Below, piece after piece: positions 1 through 6,272 of a stretch of DNA of 12,840 bases. The DNA is from Hyphomicrobiales bacterium (GTDB taxonomy: Bacteria; Pseudomonadota; Alphaproteobacteria; Rhizobiales; Xanthobacteraceae): assembly GCA_003164375.1 (NCBI GenBank), contig PLTE01000044.1:39517-52356 (forward strand). The letters are read 5' to 3'. The position numbers and the translations under genes are program-made. Every line of letters begins with the position of its first letter. The first letter of the stretch is position 1. A model generated the notes under the pieces. It worked only from the letters and a program-made list of their open reading frames with translations. It was not told the origin of the DNA and did no database searches.

Positions 1-193
1 GCAGGAATTTGCCGAGCGCGTCGGTATATTCGAAAGCCGGCGTCTCCACCGGCTCGAAGCCGTAGAGCTCGTAGACGGCCCGGATTTTCTCGATCATGGC
101 GCGGGTCGCCGCGATCTCGGCGGGGCCGCGGTCGGCGAGCCCCCGCGGCAGCCGCGCTTTGAGCTTGTTGGATTTTTCCGGCTTGTCGTTCAT
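1..193 (-). CDS. hisS: Histidyl-tRNA synthetase, N-terminal part (3' end beyond window)
   Basis: Charges tRNA-His with histidine in the cytoplasm. Only the first 64 codons are present; the gene runs off the left edge. The translation begins MNDKPEKSNKLKARLPRGL, followed by the region holding ATRAMIEKIRAVYELYGFEP and VETPAFEYTDALGKFL. This is the class II synthetase entry segment (xARLPRGxxDxxP, then the helix leading into motif 1) typical of alphaproteobacterial HisS. The ATG at 191-193 fits the usual start in these proteins, but no clear Shine-Dalgarno sequence precedes it. The next gene leftward is unseen. To the right, a palindrome-rich spacer separates it from a Crp/Fnr-type regulator on the same strand. 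Identity is recognised from family sequence, not from a search. Confidence 0.93.
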   Translation of the reverse strand, partial: MNDKPEKSNKLKARLPRGLADRGPAEIAATRAMIEKIRAVYELYGFEPVETPAFEYTDALGKFL

Positions 194-254
194 GGCGCGG
201 TGGTAGCAGCCGGGCCGAATGGCGGCAAGTTGGGGCGGCGAGCGTCGTCGTTGT

Positions 255-390
255 GCCCTCTCCCCTTGTGGGAGAGGGCGGCGCAGAGGTTCAACAAATA
301 CCGCTGGGTGAGGGGTTGTGGCCCGGCCCCTCACCCTATTTTAGCCGCCTGAATACCGAGCGGCCCTCCCCCGCAAGGGGAGAGGCGGGC
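255..390. repeat. Cluster of three GC-rich palindromes (intergenic repeat element)
   Basis: Three stem-loops lie in tandem between hisS and the Crp/Fnr gene. The first is perfect: GCCCTCTCCC at 255-264 pairs with GGGAGAGGGC at 270-279 around a 5-base loop. The second is perfect: GGGTGAGGGG at 306-315 pairs with CCCCTCACCC at 327-336 around 11 bases. The third is imperfect, with CCCC at 369-372 opposite GGGG at 377-380 and flanking pyrimidine/purine arms (364-386). Elements of this composition recur between genes in many rhizobial genomes. I infer a dispersed repeat that may also act as a 3' RNA stabiliser or terminator for the Crp/Fnr gene. There is no U tract, so it is not a classic intrinsic terminator. 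Confidence 0.75.
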
Positions 391-424
391 CCGCGAACGC
401 CGCGATTTCTGACGCAGTCATGCT

Positions 425-1105
425 CTAATCGTGCAGAACCATGTGCAGCAGTGAATTGTGGATCTCGATGCCGCCGCCATTGTAATCGATGAAGCCCAGC
501 CGGCGGAATTTGTTCATGAAAAAATTGACGCGCGAGCGGGTTGTGCCGATCATTTCCGCCAGCGTTTCCTGGTTGATCGGAGCGGCGACGAGTTCGGATT
601 CTTTTTCCTTGCCGAAATTCGCCAACAGCAGAAGAATCCGCGCCAGCCGTTTTTCGCTGGAATTGAAAAGCTGATCGACCAGGTCTTCTTCGACGCGGTA
701 ATTGCGGTGCAACAGATACATGATAAACATCGAGGACAGCGCCGGTTCATCGCGGAGCGCGCGCAGCATTGTCGTCCTGGTCAGCCGCATGAGCGTGCAT
801 TCCGTCATCGTCGTCACGGTCGCCATGCGCCGGGTGTGACCGTTCAAGCAGCCCTCGCCGAAAAAATCGCCGGCGCCGAGGATGGCGAGCACAGCTTCCT
901 TGCCGGTCTGGGAGAGAACGGTGATCTTCACCTTGCCGTTGAGGATGTAATACACGGAATCGGCGGTGTCGCCCTGCGCATAAATGACTTGATTGTGGTC
1001 ACGCTCGGCGATCGTTCTCCCTTCGCCGATTTGGGCGAGAAAAGCCTTGGGATCGAACGGTATCTTTTTTTTCTTTTTGTTTGGTGGCGCAGCGTGGGCA
1101 ACCAC
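425..1105 (-). CDS. Crp/Fnr-family transcriptional regulator
   Basis: A 226-residue DNA-binding regulator. Residues about 25-140 form the cyclic-nucleotide-binding beta-roll (VIYAQGDTADSVYYILNGKVKI, then GAGDFFGEGCL and RRMATVTTMTECTLMRL). A long dimerisation helix follows, then a C-terminal winged helix-turn-helix (INQETLAEMIGTTRSRVNFF and MNKFRRLGFIDY). The phosphate-binding cassette keeps the FGE glutamate and an arginine, but Met replaces the usual Ser/Thr after the Arg, so cAMP binding is uncertain. There is no cysteine cluster, so it is not an oxygen-sensing FNR. The start is GTG, fixed by a strong AGGAGG at 1114-1119, 8 bases upstream. The N-terminus carries five consecutive lysines from an A-rich tract. 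It is transcribed divergently from the aminotransferase. Ligand and targets are unknown. Confidence 0.88.
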   Translation of the reverse strand: MVAHAAPPNKKKKKIPFDPKAFLAQIGEGRTIAERDHNQVIYAQGDTADSVYYILNGKVKITVLSQTGKEAVLAILGAGDFFGEGCLNGHTRRMATVTTMTECTLMRLTRTTMLRALRDEPALSSMFIMYLLHRNYRVEEDLVDQLFNSSEKRLARILLLLANFGKEKESELVAAPINQETLAEMIGTTRSRVNFFMNKFRRLGFIDYNGGGIEIHNSLLHMVLHD

Positions 1106-1113
1106 GGGAATTT

Positions 1114-1119
1114 CCTCCT
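1114..1119 (-). promoter_or_regulatory. Ribosome-binding site fixing the GTG start of the Crp/Fnr regulator
   Basis: The minus strand reads AGGAGG here, 8 bases before the GTG at 1103-1105. It is a full anti-16S match and decides the GTG start; there is no ATG nearby in this frame. Confidence 0.85.
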
Positions 1120-1184
1120 ATGCAGTGCAACACTTGCAACGGATTTTATGCGGCTGCCGGGATAGGGTAATTGTGCAACGTGAA

Positions 1185-1212
1185 GTTTTATTCGGCAAAA
1201 AACAAGGATCAA
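1185..1212 (-). promoter_or_regulatory. Candidate sigma-70-like promoter of the Crp/Fnr regulator
   Basis: On the minus strand TTGATC (1207-1212) stands 16 bases before TAAAAC (1185-1190), about 80 bases upstream of the GTG start. Each hexamer matches the consensus at four of six positions, and the region is AT-rich for this genome. A second possible -10, TAAAAT, lies closer to the gene near 1144-1149. Both are read by eye. Confidence 0.35.
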
Positions 1213-1340
1213 ATCGCCGCAGCGCCGATCTGAGCGTCTCGCCGTTCTCTCGTACGCATTTCCCCTTGTATTTCTAATGGGGGCGAATAGCGCTTACAGT
1301 TCAATTTTGCACAGGTGTCAGCGGACGACCTGGCAATCGT

Positions 1341-1347
1341 GGAGAGG
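1341..1347 (+). promoter_or_regulatory. Ribosome-binding site deciding the aminotransferase start
   Basis: GGAGAGG ends 4 bases before the ATG at 1352-1354, with GGAG 7 bases away. It favours this ATG over the in-frame ATG at 1277, which has no such site and would add 25 residues not expected in the family. Confidence 0.8.
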
Positions 1348-1351
1348 TCCA

Positions 1352-2677
1352 ATGCCAGCTGCGACGGTACCTAATGACCTCGAATCCTTCTGGCTGCCGT
1401 TCACGCCGAACCGCGCTTTCAAGCGCGCGCCGCGGCTGTTCGCGCGCGCCAAGGGTATGCATTATTTCACCCCCGAGGGCGGCGCGGTGCTCGACGGCTG
1501 CGCCGGGCTGTGGTGCACCAATGCCGGCCATAACCGCGATCCGATCGTGGCCGCGATCAAGCGCCAGGCCGAGGATCTCGATTATTCGCCGGCCTTCCAG
1601 TTCGCCACGCCGCAAGCCTTCGAACTGGCGAGCCGGGTCGCGGACTTGGCGCCGGGCGATCTCAACCGCGTGTTTTTCTGCAATTCCGGCTCCGAAGCCG
1701 TCGACACCGCGCTCAAGATTGCGCTCGCTTATCATCATGTGCGCGGCGAGGGCTCGCGCACCCGGTTGATCGGCCGCGAGCGCGGCTATCACGGCGTCGG
1801 CTTCGGCGGCATCGCGGTCGGCGGCATCGTGCCCAACCGCAAATTCTTCGGCACGCTCTTGGCCGGCGTCGATCACCTGCCCGCGACCTACAGCCGCGAA
1901 CATCAGGCCTTCACCAAAGGCGAGCCGGAGTGGGGCGGCCACCTCGCCGACGAGCTCGAACGCATCGTCGCGCTGCACGACGCTTCGACCATCGCCGCCG
2001 TGATCGTTGAGCCCATGTCGGGTTCCACCGGTGTGCTGCCGCCGCCAAAAAACTATCTGGCGCGGCTGCGTGCGATCTGCGACCGCCATGGCATTTTGCT
2101 GATTTTCGACGAGGTGATTACCGGCTTCGGCCGCCTCGGCCATGCCTTCGCCGCCGAGCGTTACGGCGTGACGCCGGACCTGATCACTTTCGCCAAGGGC
2201 ATCACGTCGGGATCGGTGCCGATGGGCGGGGTCATCGCGCGCGATAACATCTACGAGGCCTTCATGCGCGGGCCCGAGCACGTCATCGAATTGTTCCATG
2301 GCTATACCTATTCGGCGCATCCGCTCGCCTGCGCCGCGGGGCTCGCGACGCTCGATCTTTATCGCGACGAAAAACTGTTCGAGCGCGCTTTGGCGCTGGA
2401 GCCACGCTTTGCCGATGCCGCGATGTCGCTCAAAGCGCTGCCCGGCGTGCTCGATATCCGCACCGTGGGATTGGCCGCCGGCATCGACCTCGCCGCGCGC
2501 GCCGGCAGCCCGGGCTTGCGCGGCTATGAGGTGATGGACCACGCCTTCCGCGACGAGGGCGTTTTGGTCCGCGTCGCCGGCGACACTATCGCGCTGTCGC
2601 CGCCCTTGATCGCGACCGAGGCCGAGATCGGCGAGATTTTCGACAAGTTGGGAAGAGCGATCAGCGCGGTGGCGTGA
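1352..2677 (+). CDS. Class III aminotransferase, omega-amino acid (beta-alanine):pyruvate type
   Basis: A PLP-dependent, fold-type I cytosolic enzyme of 441 residues, close to the roughly 450 of Pseudomonas beta-alanine:pyruvate transaminase. It likely moves an amino group from an omega-amino acid or amine to pyruvate. Landmarks: ESFWLPFTPNRAFKRAPRLF at the N-terminus, LDGCAGLWCTNAGHNRDPI, LDYSPAFQFATPQAFELA, the phosphate-cup motif FFCNSGSEAVDTALKIA, ERGYHGVGFGG, VIVEPMSGSTGVLPPPKNYL, ILLIFDEVITGFGRLG with the PLP-ring Asp, and ITFAKGITSGSVPMG with the Schiff-base Lys. HGYTYSAHPLACAAGLATLD also fits. The start at 1352 is chosen because of GGAGAGG just upstream. The divergent Crp/Fnr gene could control it. 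The stop lies only 6 bases from the convergent stop of the next gene. The exact substrate (beta-alanine, GABA, taurine or an amine) cannot be read from sequence. Confidence 0.9.
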   Translation: MPAATVPNDLESFWLPFTPNRAFKRAPRLFARAKGMHYFTPEGGAVLDGCAGLWCTNAGHNRDPIVAAIKRQAEDLDYSPAFQFATPQAFELASRVADLAPGDLNRVFFCNSGSEAVDTALKIALAYHHVRGEGSRTRLIGRERGYHGVGFGGIAVGGIVPNRKFFGTLLAGVDHLPATYSREHQAFTKGEPEWGGHLADELERIVALHDASTIAAVIVEPMSGSTGVLPPPKNYLARLRAICDRHGILLIFDEVITGFGRLGHAFAAERYGVTPDLITFAKGITSGSVPMGGVIARDNIYEAFMRGPEHVIELFHGYTYSAHPLACAAGLATLDLYRDEKLFERALALEPRFADAAMSLKALPGVLDIRTVGLAAGIDLAARAGSPGLRGYEVMDHAFRDEGVLVRVAGDTIALSPPLIATEAEIGEIFDKLGRAISAVA

Positions 2678-2683
2678 CCGAAC

Positions 2684-3172
2684 CTAGCCAGGACGACCGC
2701 CGCCGCGACCGGCTGAGGGTAAAGCGTCCCAAAGCCGCCCCTGCTGGTCGACATAACGCCGCTCGGTCGCGGAGGATATTTCCCAGATCGGATAAAACGG
2801 GGACTGCGACGCGCGGCTCGGGCGCCATACCAGCCGAGCCGAAACGCGGCCGCTGAGCTTGGCCGCGGCAATCGCCTGCTCCATATTCACCGTCACGTGG
2901 GGCGTCGTGCCAGTGAGCGCTGCATCTTGATCGAGGGAACCGGTTCCCGCGTCGACCAGCGCGACATGCCGCTCGCGCCCGCCAGACGCGAGCAGGATCA
3001 GATAATACGCCGAGCCCGGTGCATCGAGTCGCTCGACGCGCAGTGCCTGCCCCGAGACCGACGGGGCAAGCCCGAGCGCGTCCCTTGCGCGGAGGATCGC
3101 TTCCTCGGGGGCAATTTCCACTATCTCTCCGCGACCTCTCCCGCGCGCGATCGCCCTCGGGCTCACTGCCAT
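2684..3172 (-). CDS. Hypothetical protein, free-standing paralogue of the peptidase's C-terminal domain
   Basis: About 162 residues, no family recognised. It aligns by eye along nearly its whole length with residues about 235-398 of the protein encoded just upstream. RVERLDAPGSAYYLILLASG matches LVERLDRANSYYYIVPFGE; ALVDAGTGSLDQ matches VIVDGRTGIYNQ; RLVWRPSRASQSPFYPIWEI matches AMVWKPCRESLSPFYPFHLF; RRYVDQQGRLWDAL matches QIYVRSDGRIFTAL. It lacks the peptidase domain and has no signal peptide or membrane segment. The frame stays open upstream to 3346, but that part overlaps the neighbour's coding end. I chose the ATG at 3172, with GGGATAAC before it; an ATG at 3196 is possible. It lies 41 bases after the upstream stop, so it is likely co-transcribed. 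It might modulate or bind the peptidase protein, which is inference only. Confidence 0.72.
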   Translation of the reverse strand: MAVSPRAIARGRGRGEIVEIAPEEAILRARDALGLAPSVSGQALRVERLDAPGSAYYLILLASGGRERHVALVDAGTGSLDQDAALTGTTPHVTVNMEQAIAAAKLSGRVSARLVWRPSRASQSPFYPIWEISSATERRYVDQQGRLWDALPSAGRGGGRPG

Positions 3173-3213
3173 GTTATCCCGGCACAGGGGGAGCATGCGC
3201 CGAGGTTCACAGA

Positions 3214-4425
3214 TTAAAGCCCACGATCCTGGTCGTGCAATGCGGTAAAGATCCGACCGTCGCTGCGTACGTAGATTTGATGACCGCCGGAGACGAACAG
3301 ATGGAACGGATAGAACGGTGAAAGCGATTCCCGACAGGGTTTCCACACCATCGCCGAATGCTGACTGACCGTCTCGGACAGAATGTGAAGTCGACCGAGT
3401 TGTCCCGGCAGCTGAATGTCTTGGCCAATAAGCTTGCGCCGCACGTCTTCCGCGTTGCTGAGATCGAGAATATTTTCTGTGCCCGACGCGCTGATGACGG
3501 ACTGGTTGTAGATGCCGGTGCGCCCGTCGACGATCACCGCGAGCGGGACGTTGCCCGACGGCGTTTCACCGAATGGCACGATGTAATAGTAGCTGTTAGC
3601 GCGATCGAGCCGCTCGACCAGTACAGGAGGTTTGGTGTCGGTCCTACTCAGCGCCGATTTAAAGCTATCGCGTTCTCCAAGGTTGTAGGCTTCGATGCCC
3701 TTCCTGGCTTGCACCTTCGCTTGGTCCGACGGGATCAGATAGTCGGCCGCCAGCGGGCTCATGGGCGGCGCGGTTACGCTTGGCGGTGCCGTGGGTGGCG
3801 GGTCCGGGTCGCAGATTGCGACGAATTTCCCAGCCCAATGGCCACTTGGCACACCGGTCATATAGGTCGACTGCCAGGCCGCGTAGCTGATGTGTTCGTT
3901 GGCGACACCGCGACTGCCGCCGGTGCCGCAATTGTCGTGGTGAGAGTGCGGCGGAGGTAAGGGAGGCGGCAGACTATTGAACGAGGGACACGGTGGCCAA
4001 GGGTTGTTGACGTCGAAGCTCGTGACCGAATAGCCGGTGTCCGTCGAACTCTTCGGCTCCGCGCTTACGCTGTAGCCGCGCACCACGATCCAATGGCCCG
4101 ACCCGTAGACGAGGGCAATCGGCGCGACTTTGTAGTGATGAATCGTCCATACGATCATGCGTGAGATCGCATCCTCGGTCGCAAGCGCATCGAGCGCGAA
4201 ATACTTGTGGTGCTGCCGATGGTTCATGGTCCACTGCAATCCGTCGGGCGCGGTGTACCAGCCCGGTTCGGTAACGCTGTGGCTGTGATTGTCGTTGTAG
4301 AGCAGGTTCTGGCTGACGAGACCCATGCCGATCTCGTCCAGAACCATTTGGGCGCAGGCTGCGCCGCAATAATAATCGGTGTCCTGTTGGTGATAATCGA
4401 CCGCGAGATGCTTATTGAAGGACAT
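3214..4425 (-). CDS. Papain/C39-like cysteine peptidase domain with proline-rich linker and unknown C-terminal domain
   Basis: A 403-residue protein in three parts. (1) Residues 1-about 145 resemble a C39-like papain-fold peptidase: VDYHQQDTDYYCGAACAQMV puts Gln14 six residues before Cys20, as in papain's oxyanion-hole Gln and nucleophile; SGHWIVVRGYS gives candidate His111; SFDVNNPW gives the Asp138 or Asn140 candidate. The related-looking SGHWAGKFVAICDP (194-207) may close the fold. (2) Residues about 145-225 are low-complexity, with PPPLPPP, HSHH and a second Pro-rich stretch. (3) Residues about 235-398 form a domain repeated in the downstream gene. There is no signal peptide, transporter or ATPase part, so it is not a bacteriocin-exporting ABC peptidase. 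GGAGG at 4431-4435, 5 bases upstream, supports the ATG. Function and substrate are unknown; activity is inferred. Confidence 0.78.
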   Translation of the reverse strand: MSFNKHLAVDYHQQDTDYYCGAACAQMVLDEIGMGLVSQNLLYNDNHSHSVTEPGWYTAPDGLQWTMNHRQHHKYFALDALATEDAISRMIVWTIHHYKVAPIALVYGSGHWIVVRGYSVSAEPKSSTDTGYSVTSFDVNNPWPPCPSFNSLPPPLPPPHSHHDNCGTGGSRGVANEHISYAAWQSTYMTGVPSGHWAGKFVAICDPDPPPTAPPSVTAPPMSPLAADYLIPSDQAKVQARKGIEAYNLGERDSFKSALSRTDTKPPVLVERLDRANSYYYIVPFGETPSGNVPLAVIVDGRTGIYNQSVISASGTENILDLSNAEDVRRKLIGQDIQLPGQLGRLHILSETVSQHSAMVWKPCRESLSPFYPFHLFVSGGHQIYVRSDGRIFTALHDQDRGL

Positions 4426-4470
4426 TGCCGCCTCCGCTGCTCAAGGTTTGGAATAGCGATTTGAAAATCT

Positions 4471-4484
4471 CCGGCTGAGGCCGG
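4471..4484. other. Small GC hairpin in the leader of the peptidase gene
   Basis: CCGGC (4471-4475) and GCCGG (4480-4484) form a 5-bp stem around TGAG. It is flanked by AAAATCT on one side and GTTTTA on the other, giving short U runs in either direction. It could be a weak attenuator or terminator between the glycosyltransferase and the peptidase gene, lying about 45 bases before the ATG at 4425. The stem is short. Confidence 0.3.
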
Positions 4485-4504
4485 GTTTTACAACTTTAAA
4501 TTTT

Positions 4505-4537
4505 ATGATAGTGTATTACAATCACGTTGTGACGCAA
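4505..4537 (-). promoter_or_regulatory. Candidate promoter of the peptidase/paralogue pair
   Basis: The stretch is strikingly AT-rich for the window. On the minus strand TTGCGT (4532-4537) stands 16 bases before TACACT (4510-4515); TATCAT at 4505-4510 is an alternative -10. The inverted repeat GTTG-N5-CAAC at 4526-4538 overlaps the putative -35 and could be an operator. This supports a transcription start of its own for the two downstream genes. Confidence 0.35.
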
Positions 4538-4559
4538 CAGCGACTGCTTCGCAGACGGC

Positions 4560-6107
4560 TTATTGCGGCTTTACGATCGCCCAGCCGACATGGATCGCGC
4601 CATCGCCGCGGCGCATCGGCAGATCGAACGGCGCGCCGATTTCGGCGTTGGACGCGATGGCCGCGAATTGCGGCGGCAGCGTCTTGCCATCGCCCTGCGT
4701 CCACACTACGACCGCGCCTTTATTGCCCAGGTCCTTGAGATCGATCCACGGCGCGCGCGCAGGCTCGCCGTCGATCAGCACTTGCGGCTGGTCCGGCGAA
4801 TAATGCGCCAGGTTGCCGCCGTCCCACATCGAACCGATGACGTAGCGCAGCGGCGCGCCGGTCGCTGAGCGAAAGCGCTGCGTCAACGTCTCGCCGAGCG
4901 CGTCGCCGGGAAACAACACCGCGCGATAGCGGTGGTCGAAACGGGGCAATAGCGCATAATTGGCGACGAAGACGACGACGAAGCCCGCGAACACCGCGAC
5001 CCACAGCATCACGATCCGTCGCAGCCGCACGGTGTCGATCGCGGCTGGCGCGATCATGACGAGCCAAAGGCCAAGATAGAGCCAGAGCGGATAGCCCCAC
5101 ATCGCCACGGCGCCGCGGCCGCTCACGGCGGCGAGCGCGATGGTGGCGAGGCCGGGCCCGAAGGCCAACAGCGTCACGACGCGGCGATCGAAAGCGTCGG
5201 CCTTATCCGGCGCGGTGCCGGCGCGGGGCACCGGCTTCGATCGCGGCCAGAACAGCGCCGCCGCGATGCAAAGCGCCGGCAGCGCGAAGAAGATCTGGCT
5301 TGTGGCGAATTGCGCCGGATGCAGCACATGATCGAACCAGCCGCGCACCTCGGCGGCCCGGTGGCTCGCATAGGCCAAGGGCAGGAAATCGGTTTGGACG
5401 AGCCAGATCACGTGCGGTGCTGCGACGATGAACGCCACGGCGAGCGCGAGCCACGGCCCGGGCGTGGCAAAAGCCCGCCGCGCCTCGCGGTCGAACAGCA
5501 TGAACAGCGCGTAGGGCGCCACCAGCATGACGACGAAATATTTCGCCCACAGCGCGCCGCCAAATGCCACGCCGAGAAGGAACCAGTTTACGAGGCTTCC
5601 GCGCTTGACCGCGGCGTGAAAAGCGTAACCGGCCAGCGCCCAGAACGGCAGTTGGATGACATCGTGATTGAATTTCACCGCCGTGTACTGGAAGTAATGG
5701 AACCCGTCGACGATGAGGACGGCAATGAAGGCGCCGAGCGTGCCGACGACCGGCCGCGCGGCGGCAAAGACCAGAGCAAAAGCAATGACGACGGCGGCCT
5801 GCGCCAGCGCGTAATACGCGGTATCGGTGCCAAACGCCCGGTACATGATCTCAACCAGCCACCACGGCAGCGGCGGCAGCTTGTCGTAACCGAGCTGCCA
5901 TTCGCGGCCATAAGTGAGGGCTTCGATCAGATCGAGCGGGAGGTTGGCGTAAAACAACGACGGCAACGCGGTCCAGACCGCAAAATGCAAGGCCAGGAAG
6001 CCTGAAAACGCTGCCTGTGGCCGGCGTTCGATAAAGCCTATCAATCCGCACGAAGTCGCGGCGCCGGACGCGGACCGGGGTGCTGGCGCGGGGACGGATT
6101 GGAACAT
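4560..6107 (-). CDS. GT39 (PMT/ArnT-like) polytopic membrane glycosyltransferase
   Basis: A 515-residue integral membrane protein with about nine or ten hydrophobic segments and a soluble, probably periplasmic C-terminal tail of about 120 residues. The first extracytoplasmic loop reads LPLDLIEALTYGREWQLGY then DKLPPLPWWLVE (residues 57-86). This fits the GT39/PMT_2 pattern of an acidic residue near the membrane followed by a (K)xPPL motif. VKFNHDVIQLPFWAL (144-158) is also typical of the bacterial branch. Family members move a sugar from a polyprenyl-phosphate donor to lipid A, protein or glycan; acceptor and sugar cannot be told here. The Asp59 position replaces the usual DExx pair. The start has AAGG upstream, and TATAAC at 6149-6154 is a possible -10. 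It is divergent from the EAL gene and 134 bases from the peptidase gene. Confidence 0.82.
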   Translation of the reverse strand: MFQSVPAPAPRSASGAATSCGLIGFIERRPQAAFSGFLALHFAVWTALPSLFYANLPLDLIEALTYGREWQLGYDKLPPLPWWLVEIMYRAFGTDTAYYALAQAAVVIAFALVFAAARPVVGTLGAFIAVLIVDGFHYFQYTAVKFNHDVIQLPFWALAGYAFHAAVKRGSLVNWFLLGVAFGGALWAKYFVVMLVAPYALFMLFDREARRAFATPGPWLALAVAFIVAAPHVIWLVQTDFLPLAYASHRAAEVRGWFDHVLHPAQFATSQIFFALPALCIAAALFWPRSKPVPRAGTAPDKADAFDRRVVTLLAFGPGLATIALAAVSGRGAVAMWGYPLWLYLGLWLVMIAPAAIDTVRLRRIVMLWVAVFAGFVVVFVANYALLPRFDHRYRAVLFPGDALGETLTQRFRSATGAPLRYVIGSMWDGGNLAHYSPDQPQVLIDGEPARAPWIDLKDLGNKGAVVVWTQGDGKTLPPQFAAIASNAEIGAPFDLPMRRGDGAIHVGWAIVKPQ

Positions 6108-6272
6108 CTCAAGCCTTCGGTCGCCGGGTGCGGCTTGTCGAATTTGGCGTTATAAAAGCACACTTTAGGCTTGGCTATGCACGCGCGCGCACTTGCGGCA
6201 AAACCGCGCTTGTGGACACTGCTTATGTTCGGGCGCGAATCGTTGTGACTGGTCCTTTGGGGGTCCCGCGGC

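Noticed and set aside
425..1105. Oxygen-sensing FNR or FixK identity for the regulator
   Set aside because: No N-terminal cysteine cluster, and the helix-turn-helix does not show the usual FNR recognition residues.
458..1165. 235-residue open frame opposite the Crp/Fnr gene
   Set aside because: Complement of a clear regulator with full domain structure and ribosome-binding site.
1277..1351. Longer start for the aminotransferase
   Set aside because: No ribosome-binding site at 1277, whereas GGAGAGG precedes the ATG at 1352, where family similarity begins.
1301..2542. 413-residue open frame antisense to the aminotransferase
   Set aside because: High-GC mirror of a real gene; Arg/Ala/His-rich with no recognisable motif.
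3173..3346. N-terminal extension of the small paralogue starting METLSG
   Set aside because: It overlaps the coding end of the peptidase gene in another frame, has no counterpart in the shared domain and reads like shadow sequence; the ATG at 3172 is preferred.
6178..6192. Alternating CG run as a Z-DNA or special element
   Set aside because: Only about 15 bases and expected by chance in this base composition.
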